Shown here in pieces: positions 1 through 5,125 of a stretch of DNA of 5,125 nucleotides (positions within the stretch are counted from its first letter, which is position 1; every line of letters begins with the position of its first letter). Source of the stretch: an uncultured Fidelibacterota bacterium (lineage in GTDB: Bacteria; Fidelibacterota; Marinisomatia; Marinisomatales; TCS55); contig CAJWGZ010000079.1 in assembly GCA_913041075.1 (NCBI GenBank), positions 1 through 5,125 of the forward strand, given 5' to 3'. Under the pieces are notes generated by a model. That model was not told the origin of the DNA and made no database searches. It saw nothing but the letters and a program-made list of their open reading frames with translations. Both the position numbers and the translations under genes were made by a program.

Positions 1-509
1 ACCAGCGGTATATGGCCATCTCGGTCATCCACCACAATAAATTTCGAGGCGCCCATTTCTACTTCCATTGGTTCCATGAATCCATTGAGAGTTTCTCTGG
101 CTTCAGCTGCAGCAACTGGCGCACCAGTTAGTTCAAGCGTGAATAAGCGCTGGGTTACCACATTCAGTAATGCATTTTCAAAGCGGTCAAATTCTTCTTT
201 ATCTTCAGCAGTCTTTTCGCCCAGTTGATCCGCTTCTGATAATAATTCATAAATACGATCCAGATTATAGATAACCTCTAACGTATCACCCTGAGCATCC
301 GCGATGATACCATCGGTTAACAAAATTTTTACATCTTTGAGTAGTTGGGGTAACCGATTAGTGGTTTCAACAAATCCTGAGCCATTCTTTACAGCCGGTA
401 CATTTTGCTTAACGATGTTAGAACTATTGTTTAGCGAATCCTGAGCAAGCAGGAAAGACGACAGTACTAATAGCATCCAGATTTTATTTGTTATTTTTTC
501 CTTGATCAT
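1..509 (-). CDS. Exported cell-envelope protein, 3' end outside window; possibly a lytic transglycosylase N-terminal region
   Basis: Reading from ATG at 509-507 the frame stays open to the window edge, giving 169 complete codons and no stop. Residues 1-4 are charged (MIKE), followed by a hydrophobic stretch at about 10-21 (IWMLLVLSSFLL) and AQDS, which fits a Sec signal peptide cleaved near residue 23. Residues 50-125 look mainly helical and acidic, with leucine-rich segments. Near the edge is a conserved-looking segment, FIVVDDRDGHIPL (157-169). I infer, weakly, an MltD-like soluble lytic transglycosylase: such proteins often have a helical N-terminal region and an 'IPLV'-type segment before the catalytic domain. 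No catalytic residues are inside the window, so this is unproven. The start has no Shine-Dalgarno sequence. The gene lies 165 bp downstream of plsC on the same strand and may have its own promoter. Confident as a gene, unsure of function. Confidence 0.8.
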   Translation of the reverse strand, partial: MIKEKITNKIWMLLVLSSFLLAQDSLNNSSNIVKQNVPAVKNGSGFVETTNRLPQLLKDVKILLTDGIIADAQGDTLEVIYNLDRIYELLSEADQLGEKTAEDKEEFDRFENALLNVVTQRLFTLELTGAPVAAAEARETLNGFMEPMEVEMGASKFIVVDDRDGHIPL

Positions 510-516
510 TAACAAT

Positions 517-609
517 TTATAGAATCTTAAACGGGGCGAAATTACCGGCCACTTTACAGGCAAACAAGGTATTTGCTCCTGTTGAAGGTTTGTAATGACT
601 CGCTTCCAT
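517..609 (-). CDS. Candidate 30-residue leader ORF before the exported-protein gene
   Basis: An ATG at 609-607 opens a 30-codon frame that stops with TAA at 519-517, only 7 nt before the ATG of the downstream gene, in another frame. It has a reasonable ribosome site, AGGGA (619-615), spaced 5 nt from the ATG, whereas the downstream gene has none. The peptide begins MEASHYKPSTG and ends NFAPFKIL. It has no recognisable domain, signal or membrane segment. It could be a translated leader that delivers ribosomes to the next gene, or a chance frame in the 165-bp gap. One frame of this length could easily occur by chance, so confidence is low. Confidence 0.22.
   Translation of the reverse strand: MEASHYKPSTGANTLFACKVAGNFAPFKIL
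556..582 (-). other. Bulged hairpin in the leader of the exported-protein gene
   Basis: ACAG and GCAAA (556-564) pair with TTTGC (572-576) and CTGT (579-582). This gives 9 base pairs with a 2-nt bulge (577-578) and a 7-nt loop. On the minus-strand transcript it would lie about 47 nt before the start at 509 and inside the candidate 30-codon leader frame. No U-run follows on either strand, so it is not a typical Rho-independent terminator. It may be a leader structure or chance. Confidence 0.25.
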
Positions 610-658
610 TTAGTTCCCTGATATGGAATAAATGTTTAGCTTGGATGAGGTTAGGATT

Positions 659-664
659 ATTATA
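659..664 (-). promoter_or_regulatory. Isolated -10-like hexamer TATAAT
   Basis: A perfect TATAAT reads on the minus strand at 664-659, just past the plsC stop codon and about 150 nt before the start at 509. It could drive the exported-protein gene separately from serS-plsC. I see no matching -35 hexamer 16-18 nt upstream, and the extended -10 TGn is not correctly spaced, so this is weak. Confidence 0.2.
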
Positions 665-674
665 CAGCATCTTT

Positions 675-1391
675 TTAGTCTGCTAGTGCCCATTCATTTT
701 TCAATCGTTCCACTTCATTGCGGACCTGTTCCGTTATCCTGCTGCGTTGATTCAAATCATCCTGTTTTGTATATATGGGTTGTGCAAAACGTAATTCCAG
801 CGGTCTCGGATTAAAATTTTTCGATCCTTTGACTAACACATCAAAAGTACCGCAACATGCCATCGGCACAATGGGCAGACCCGAATTTATAGCAAAAATA
901 ATTCCGCCCTTTTTGAATGGCTGAATGTTACCATCTAATGAGCGAGTACCTTCTGGGAAAATGAGAATGGAACGAGGCTTTTTTGCTAGTGACTTTCTTG
1001 CCTGTTCCATGGATTCTAGGGCTTTTTTATGATCACTGCGATCCACGAAAATATGCCCCGCTGCCAGCATCGCCCAACTAACCACGGGGATTTTTTTTAT
1101 TTCGATTTTTGCTATAGGAACTACAGGTCGTGGAATCCCGGCCAAAGTTAGGGGTATATCAATTATCGACTCATGGTTACAGGCAAACACATATTGCTGT
1201 CCAGTTTCTAAGTTATCCAATCCTTTTAGCGAATAACGCAGATTCGCTACCCATAAAATCGACTTCGCCCAGGTACGAACAATAACAGCCCAGATTCGAC
1301 CTTTCCAGTCAAGAGGTGTTAAAATGAAACCGATTAATGCAAAAAATAATGTGGATAAACTTATTATAAAATAAATCCAATAAAGACGCAA
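675..1391 (-). CDS. plsC: 1-acyl-sn-glycerol-3-phosphate acyltransferase (PlsC family)
   Basis: Predicted to transfer an acyl chain to lysophosphatidic acid, making phosphatidic acid for membrane phospholipids at the inner membrane. The 238-residue length is normal for the family. An N-terminal hydrophobic segment lies at about 4-25. Acyltransferase motifs appear in order: NHESIID (72-78, the HX4D box with H73 and D78), FVDRS (115-119), FPEGTRS (145-151, substrate binding) and IVPMA (174-178). The start is TTG at 1391-1389, directly abutting the serS stop codon. It is chosen because AGGAGGT lies about 10 nt upstream (1408-1402), and the next in-frame Met (residue 108) falls beyond motif I. 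This is a stop-start junction with serS, so translational coupling is likely. The family is secure. The exact substrate is less so, since PlsC-like paralogues can acylate other lysolipids. Confidence 0.92.
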   Translation of the reverse strand: MRLYWIYFIISLSTLFFALIGFILTPLDWKGRIWAVIVRTWAKSILWVANLRYSLKGLDNLETGQQYVFACNHESIIDIPLTLAGIPRPVVPIAKIEIKKIPVVSWAMLAAGHIFVDRSDHKKALESMEQARKSLAKKPRSILIFPEGTRSLDGNIQPFKKGGIIFAINSGLPIVPMACCGTFDVLVKGSKNFNPRPLELRFAQPIYTKQDDLNQRSRITEQVRNEVERLKNEWALAD

Positions 1392-2660
1392 TTAGCCAAG
1401 TACCTCCTGCCCCATTGGTTCGTGGAGAACTTGCGGCAATAAAATTTTTCCATCTGGTGTTTGATATGTTTCTAACAAAGCAACCATCAGTCTAGGCGTT
1501 GCCAGACCTGAACCATTTAGCGTGTGCACAAAATCAACTTTTTTGTCTGCGGTCCGACGGTATCGAATATTTCCTCGACGGGCCTGGAAATCTTCAAAAT
1601 TACTGCACGATGAAACCTCCAGCCATTTGCCCTCCCCTGGCGCCCATACTTCCAAATCATAACACTTTGCAGCGGCAAAACTTAAATCGCTCGTACTCAG
1701 GGCAACCACGCGGTAATGCAAGCCCAGTTGTTGCAATACTTCCTCTGCTTGTGAGGTGATACTCTCCAGTTCATCATACGACGTTTTCGGTTCCACAAAT
1801 TTTACCATTTCCACTTTATTAAATTGATGCAACCGCAACAAACCATGTGTATCCTTTCCGTACGAACCTGCTTCCCTGCGAAAGCAAGCGGAATATGCTG
1901 CATAATTCCCAGGCAAATCACCCTCATCCATAATTTCGTCACTAAAGATATTAGTCACCGGTACTTCTGCGGTGGGAATCAGGTAAAGATCATCCTTCTC
2001 AATATAATACATATCATCAGCAAATTTTGGTAGTTGTCCGCAAGTGCGGGGTGCTTCAGCCCGCGTTAAAAAGGGGGGGAATATTTCAGTAAAACCATGT
2101 TTCTGGACATGGAGTTCCAGCATATAATTTATTAATACTCTTTCCAGTTTAGCTCCAAGTCCCGTCAATAGCGGAAATCCAGATCCGGAAATTTTTGAAC
2201 CCCTTTCAAGATCAAACAAATTAAGCTCTAAACCAATTTCTACGTGCGATTTTATATCAAAATCTGCAGCCAGCGGTTCGCCCCATTCTCTGATCACTTG
2301 ATTCGCAGATTCATCCTGTCCAACCGGTACTGTATCGTGGGGGATATTGGGTATTAGCTCTAATTGCTCATCGAGCGTTTGCCCTAGGTTACTGACTTCC
2401 TTTTCCAAGTCCTTGATGGCATCAGATACTTTCCTCATGGCAGCAATAGCATCATCAGAATCCTTACCGGCGCGTTTTGCTTCCGCTATTGCTTCCGATG
2501 CACGATTCCTTTCGGCGCGCATTTCATTTAATTGATGAATTTTATCCCTGTGCTCTTCATCAAGTTTCAGAATCTTATCTAGATCAATTGATTCATTTTT
2601 GGCTTCCAGACCGGCCTTAATCTGGTCAGGATTATTTCGAATACGGGTTAGTGATAACAT
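1392..2660 (-). CDS. serS: Seryl-tRNA synthetase
   Basis: Class II aminoacyl-tRNA synthetase that activates serine with ATP and charges tRNA(Ser) (and tRNA(Sec) where present) in the cytoplasm. At 422 residues it has the normal bacterial length. Residues 1-110 form the helical, charged tRNA-binding arm. The catalytic core follows: GQLPKF (208-213), TAEVPVTN (230-237, serine-binding TAE loop), the motif 2 segment ACFRREAGSYGKDT (258-271), the EVSSCSNFEDFQARR block (348-362), and motif 3 around LNGSGLATPRLMVALLE (381-397) with R390. All the main catalytic elements look intact. The residues just before GQLPKF read APRTC, not the usual MxGT. The start is ATG at 2660-2658, with a modest GGTGA site (2672-2668) 7 nt upstream. 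It lies 73 bp after the sugar transferase and abuts plsC. No T-box leader is visible. Confidence 0.98.
   Translation of the reverse strand: MLSLTRIRNNPDQIKAGLEAKNESIDLDKILKLDEEHRDKIHQLNEMRAERNRASEAIAEAKRAGKDSDDAIAAMRKVSDAIKDLEKEVSNLGQTLDEQLELIPNIPHDTVPVGQDESANQVIREWGEPLAADFDIKSHVEIGLELNLFDLERGSKISGSGFPLLTGLGAKLERVLINYMLELHVQKHGFTEIFPPFLTRAEAPRTCGQLPKFADDMYYIEKDDLYLIPTAEVPVTNIFSDEIMDEGDLPGNYAAYSACFRREAGSYGKDTHGLLRLHQFNKVEMVKFVEPKTSYDELESITSQAEEVLQQLGLHYRVVALSTSDLSFAAAKCYDLEVWAPGEGKWLEVSSCSNFEDFQARRGNIRYRRTADKKVDFVHTLNGSGLATPRLMVALLETYQTPDGKILLPQVLHEPMGQEVLG
1402..1408 (-). promoter_or_regulatory. Strong Shine-Dalgarno site for the TTG-started plsC
   Basis: AGGAGGT reads on the minus strand at 1408-1402, inside the last codons of serS. 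It is spaced 10 nt from the TTG at 1391-1389. It is the only near-perfect Shine-Dalgarno sequence I see before a main gene in this window, and it decides the non-ATG start of plsC. Confidence 0.75.
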
Positions 2661-2681
2661 GAATAATTCACCGATGTAACT

Positions 2682-2705
2682 GGGAAAGAAAGTAGAGACT
2701 TTCCC
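2682..2705 (-). other. Intergenic hairpin with two alternative pairings before serS
   Basis: In the 73-bp gap between the sugar transferase and serS, the minus-strand transcript carries GGGAAAG (2705-2699). It can pair perfectly with CTTTCCC (2688-2682), giving 7 bp with a 10-nt loop. Alternatively its GAAAG part can pair with CTTTC (2692-2688), giving 5 bp with a 6-nt loop. The two pairings exclude each other. No U-run follows, so it is not a standard intrinsic terminator. It could be an mRNA processing or stability element, or part of the serS leader. It ends about 21 nt before the serS start. Confidence 0.4.
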
Positions 2706-2733
2706 TTAGATTTCCAATGCTGTGTGAAGTGTA

Positions 2734-4143
2734 TTACCGGCCCTTGCCAGACAACATCACCCAAGCAGTATTGGCCAAGATTTTCATGTCTAGCGAGAAG
2801 CTCAGGTTTTCTATATAATAAAAATCATATTTAAGTTTCTTTCGCACATCATTAATGTCCCGATCATAGGGTTGTTTTATCTGTGCCCAGCCAGTAATAC
2901 CAGGACGAATTTTGTGCCGGCGATAATAAAATGGAAATTCCTGCATCAACTGTTCCATAAAAAATGGGCGCTCGGGGCGTGGTCCAATAATACTCATTTC
3001 ACCTTTAATTACATTTAGTAACTGTGGAATTTCATCCAGGCGAAATCGCCTTAGCCAACCCCCGACTCGCGTGATTCTCGGATCGGCATCAGTTGCCCAT
3101 ATGGGCCCTGTTTCCATTTCCGCATCGTATTTCATAGAACGAAACTTTCTAATAGTAAACTTGCGATGGTTTTCACCAATTCTATCCTGTTTGTAAAGTA
3201 CAGGACCAGTTGAATCAAGCTTGATAAGAATTGAGATGATTCCCCAAAATGGTGATATTAGGAGAAAAGCGGGAATAGCAATGAGCAGGTCAAGAACACG
3301 CTTTGAATAACGATTATACAGCGTGTTAAGATTTGGATTAACTTGAATGAGAGGGATACCGTAAATCTGTTCTGTGCGCGCCAGACCACTTATTACTTCG
3401 TACATATCAGGTACAATTTTAATTGATACGGGCGATCCATTCGCCTGTGTGATCACTTCCATCATGCGATTATGTTCAAGCTTTTCCAGAGCCAGTACTA
3501 CATCTGACACTTGATTATTGAGAATGATTTCTTTTAGTTGACTCTCTTTACCTAATAAAGGAATTCCATTTTCAATATTGTTAGGATTTTTATCATCAAT
3601 AGCCTGGACAAAACCAATAACATCGTAACCAAGATTGCCATGTTCTTCAATCTGCGCAGCTGTTTCCATTCCCCTCGAATTCATTCCTACGATTACTGTC
3701 TTGTTACGGCCAATACCCTTGCGTAGGAGAAATTTTTGAAATGTTCGAAACAACATTCTAAAAATCAGGGTGCCAAAAGTAAAAGTGAACCAGAATTTTA
3801 GTGTGATCTGCGGATTTATAGGCCAGGCTAAATAATTTAAAGCATCAAAGAAGATGAGCAATAATAGTACTGTAAATGTGACCAATACCAACCTCTGAAT
3901 TTCAATAAATCGTGAGGATGTTGGTGCAGGGTTGTAGAGATTCATGCTAAAAAATAGTACTCCCCAAAACGACTCCATTAACGCGAAGTAAACCAGTATA
4001 CTAAGTCCAGTTAATCCTGATCCAGTTATTAAAATGAACCAATAGGCGATAAATGCTGGAATCAGATCAATAAAAAATATAGACCAAGAAGTGAGCCACT
4101 TTGGTAATCGAATACGCAGATGCTGGAATGTTTCGTATAACAT
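2734..4143 (-). CDS. Exopolysaccharide/capsule polyprenyl glycosylphosphotransferase (WbaP/WcaJ-like sugar transferase)
   Basis: Predicted inner-membrane enzyme that transfers a sugar 1-phosphate from a UDP-sugar to undecaprenyl phosphate, starting a capsule, O-antigen or exopolysaccharide repeat unit. At 469 residues it has the full WbaP-like layout. Four hydrophobic segments lie at about 20-40, 45-69, 85-104 and 114-131. A nucleotide-binding-like middle domain (about 147-265) begins KTVIVGMNSRG. The C-terminal catalytic domain starts at KRVLDLL (281). A hydrophobic segment with a Ser-Pro (297-298) fits the re-entrant membrane helix. Next come GPVLYKQDRIG (313-323), KFRSM (333-337), RLDEIPQL (368-375, with the Asp-Glu pair D370/E371), SIIGPRPERP (384-393) and RPGITGWAQ (413-421). 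The start ATG (4143-4141) has no Shine-Dalgarno sequence, but an upstream in-frame TAA and the lack of an early Met support it. The sugar specificity cannot be read from sequence. It diverges from the Wzi-like gene. Confidence 0.95.
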   Translation of the reverse strand: MLYETFQHLRIRLPKWLTSWSIFFIDLIPAFIAYWFILITGSGLTGLSILVYFALMESFWGVLFFSMNLYNPAPTSSRFIEIQRLVLVTFTVLLLLIFFDALNYLAWPINPQITLKFWFTFTFGTLIFRMLFRTFQKFLLRKGIGRNKTVIVGMNSRGMETAAQIEEHGNLGYDVIGFVQAIDDKNPNNIENGIPLLGKESQLKEIILNNQVSDVVLALEKLEHNRMMEVITQANGSPVSIKIVPDMYEVISGLARTEQIYGIPLIQVNPNLNTLYNRYSKRVLDLLIAIPAFLLISPFWGIISILIKLDSTGPVLYKQDRIGENHRKFTIRKFRSMKYDAEMETGPIWATDADPRITRVGGWLRRFRLDEIPQLLNVIKGEMSIIGPRPERPFFMEQLMQEFPFYYRRHKIRPGITGWAQIKQPYDRDINDVRKKLKYDFYYIENLSFSLDMKILANTAWVMLSGKGR

Positions 4144-4153
4144 CAGCGTTAAT

Positions 4154-4213
4154 CTATATTAAACGGGAGACCTGCACGTTGCGCTGGGTCACACCGACTT
4201 GTTGTTTACGCAT
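4154..4213 (-). CDS. Candidate 19-residue leader ORF before the sugar transferase
   Basis: ATG at 4213-4211 opens a frame coding MRKQQVGVTQRNVQVSRLI, ending with TAG at 4156-4154. The stop is 10 nt before the sugar transferase ATG and in another frame. The frame remains open for 14 codons upstream of this ATG, reading ...KHLEEIETV, back to a TAA stop. That gives a protein-like run of about 33 codons. An AGAGGAA purine stretch (4232-4226) lies 12 nt before the ATG, which is longer than ideal. It could be a translated leader coupled to the SD-less sugar transferase, the degraded tail of an older gene, or chance. No family is recognised. Confidence 0.25.
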   Translation of the reverse strand: MRKQQVGVTQRNVQVSRLI

Positions 4214-4289
4214 AACAGTTTCAATTTCCTCTAAATGCTTAGAAATTATTAATTACTGTTAGCGTTTAATCCGATAGTACTCCGTGCAG

Positions 4290-4319
4290 TTGACTAAAAT
4301 TAATTGCATATTTTATAGC
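4290..4319 (+). promoter_or_regulatory. Candidate distal promoter for the Wzi-like gene
   Basis: TTGACT (4290-4295, 5 of 6 to the sigma-70 -35 consensus) is followed after 18 bp by TATAGC (4314-4319, 4 of 6 to the -10). Transcription would begin near 4326, giving a leader of about 73 nt. The -10 sits inside the inverted repeat at 4304-4325, which suggests possible repression. If the organism uses a Bacteroidota-type promoter code, this match means little. Confidence 0.3.
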
Positions 4320-4325
4320 ATGCAA
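4304..4325. repeat. Inverted repeat TTGCAT-N10-ATGCAA, possible operator
   Basis: Perfect 6-bp arms at 4304-4309 and 4320-4325 are separated by 10 bp, so the arm centres are 16 bp apart. It sits between the divergent genes and overlaps the -10 of the distal promoter candidate. The arrangement would suit a dimeric regulator. Arms this short are expected about once by chance in a region this size, so this is only a candidate. Confidence 0.25.
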
Positions 4326-4344
4326 GTATGGATTTTAAAATAAT

Positions 4345-4373
4345 TTACCACAAATTCTTTCTGTTTGTATAAA
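4345..4373 (+). promoter_or_regulatory. Candidate proximal promoter for the Wzi-like gene
   Basis: TTACCA (4345-4350, 4 of 6) and TATAAA (4368-4373, 5 of 6) are spaced by 17 bp, the sigma-70 optimum. Transcription would begin around 4380, leaving a leader of about 19 nt before the ATG at 4399, with no Shine-Dalgarno sequence in it. It has the better -10 of the two candidates on this strand. AT-rich DNA throws up such matches often. Confidence 0.33.
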
Positions 4374-4398
4374 TAGCCGGAAATAATAAACTCCCGTA

Positions 4399-5125
4399 AT
4401 GAAGCAATATGTAAAACTTTCTGTGGTGTTTTTTGTTTGTTCAACATTATTTGGACAGCAAATACCTGTGCAATCTGATCACAGTGTGTACTCATATTTA
4501 TATAGACAATCGACAAGCGGAATCCTGCCCCAATGGGTGCAATCCACAAAACCGCTTACATTAGAGCAAGTTCTAAATCTTCTAACCCAGGTTATTGAGA
4601 CTAGTGAGATAGGTAACGCCAATCGAGCTCTGGCAGAACGATTTAAAAGCGAATTCTCGATCCCGATCAAACCAGGAACGCATTTACCTTTTTCCAAAAG
4701 TAATAGAATTAATCATTTGTTATCCTATGAATCCGCGGATATTGAACCACATTTATTAGCCCTGAAACATGAAAATTCAAGCTTGTGGTTGGATTGGAAT
4801 GAAACACTTGTACTTGCTTCTTCGAATGATTACGAAAGATATTTTCAAGACAAATTCACCTTAAAAACAAAAATTAATGACCAGGTTTCCGCATACTCCC
4901 AATTTTCTATGAATCGTCTTGTTTGGAATAACGAAACATTATCGATTGAATCTGTATTACCGCCAGATACAATAAACTGGGTTACATATTATAATGAATG
5001 GGCCAAATATTTTCCGGAAGTGAATTGGATATTTTGGTATAATACCCGGGCAGGGATATCTATTATTTTTGACCAAATACAATTTGATTTAGGCAAACAA
5101 AATCATAGTTGGGGCTGGTCACCAT
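4399..5125 (+). CDS. Wzi-like capsule assembly / outer-membrane protein, 3' end outside window
   Basis: The frame opens at ATG 4399-4401 and continues to the window edge (242 complete codons) with no stop. Residues 1-19 form a Sec signal peptide (MKQYVKLSVVFFVCSTLFG) followed by QQ. C14 does not sit in a good lipobox, so export by signal peptidase I is more likely. The mature N-terminus has SVYSYLYR (29-36), GILPQW (41-46) and KPLTLEQVLNLL (51-62), the pattern of the Wzi-type N-terminal region. From about 127 on, alternating aromatic and polar residues suggest outer-membrane beta strands. LGKQNHSWGWSP (231-242) resembles the 'lGrq.f.WGpg' signature of the Wzi capsule-assembly family. Wzi helps attach or assemble surface polysaccharide at the outer membrane. 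Family membership is by pattern memory. The divergent sugar phosphotransferase supports it. The ATG lacks a Shine-Dalgarno sequence. About half of the expected protein is present. Confidence 0.78.
   Translation, partial: MKQYVKLSVVFFVCSTLFGQQIPVQSDHSVYSYLYRQSTSGILPQWVQSTKPLTLEQVLNLLTQVIETSEIGNANRALAERFKSEFSIPIKPGTHLPFSKSNRINHLLSYESADIEPHLLALKHENSSLWLDWNETLVLASSNDYERYFQDKFTLKTKINDQVSAYSQFSMNRLVWNNETLSIESVLPPDTINWVTYYNEWAKYFPEVNWIFWYNTRAGISIIFDQIQFDLGKQNHSWGWSP

Noticed and set aside
510..674. Rho-independent terminator after plsC
   Set aside because: No GC-rich stem followed by a T-run is found on the minus strand. The only hairpin (556-582) has a bulge and no U-tract.
632..2535. Plus-strand open frames at 632-814, 1499-1759, 1824-2033 and 2347-2535
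   Set aside because: They lie mostly opposite plsC and serS, whose family motifs are complete on the minus strand. The frames show no recognisable domain and are low-complexity or Cys/Pro-rich shadows.
2661..2733. T-box or other amino-acid-sensing leader for serS
   Set aside because: The gap is only 73 bp, too short for a T-box. No T-box core sequence or intrinsic terminator is visible.
4172..4289. 7-bp inverted repeat CTGCACG (4172-4178) and CGTGCAG (4283-4289) flanking the divergent region
   Set aside because: The arms are 104 bp apart, and a 7-bp match at any spacing is expected about twice by chance in 255 bp.
4320..4372. Tiny plus-strand frames of 7 and 14 codons before the Wzi-like gene (ATG at 4320 and 4328)
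   Set aside because: They have no ribosome site, AT-rich composition that yields random hydrophobic residues, and no close spacing to the next start.
4313..4697. Minus-strand open frames at 4313-4549 and 4479-4697
   Set aside because: They overlap the signal peptide and N-terminal region of the Wzi-like gene on the plus strand, which has the better protein character. The frames overlap one another and match nothing.

Overview
The window is about 5.1 kb of moderately AT-rich bacterial DNA, read as the edge of an envelope-polysaccharide locus next to housekeeping genes. Outer-membrane and capsule-type proteins point to a Gram-negative (diderm) bacterium. Several start codons lack a Shine-Dalgarno (SD) sequence, and exported proteins carry signal peptides ending in ...AQ or ...GQ. 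Together these suggest the Bacteroidota/FCB side of the tree, perhaps a Marinimicrobia-like lineage. That placement is an inference from style and cannot be proven from this sequence.

Layout. Four genes lie on the minus strand, read right to left. First is a polyprenyl-phosphate sugar phosphotransferase (4143 to 2734). After a 73-bp gap comes seryl-tRNA synthetase serS (2660 to 1392). A PlsC-type acyltransferase (1391 to 675) begins with TTG immediately after the serS stop. After a 165-bp gap comes an exported protein (509 to beyond position 1) whose 3' end is outside the window. On the plus strand, divergent from the sugar transferase across a 255-bp intergenic region, a Wzi-like outer-membrane capsule-assembly protein starts at 4399 and runs off the right edge.

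How the genes fit together. The sugar phosphotransferase would load the first sugar phosphate onto undecaprenyl phosphate at the inner membrane. The Wzi-like protein would act at the other end of the pathway, in surface assembly or attachment of the polymer. Their divergent arrangement makes the 255-bp region between them the most likely shared control region. serS and plsC are housekeeping genes for tRNA charging and phospholipid synthesis, and look translationally coupled. The leftmost gene looks like a cell-envelope protein, possibly the N-terminal part of a lytic transglycosylase.

No CRISPR array, insertion sequence, tRNA, rRNA or convincing Rho-independent terminator was found, and no clearly new multi-gene system is visible. 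The more unusual signals are small. Two short reading frames end 7 and 10 nt before SD-less start codons. A hairpin with two alternative pairings lies just before serS. A small inverted repeat lies in the divergent control region. The SerRS has a changed residue pattern beside its GQLPKF motif.
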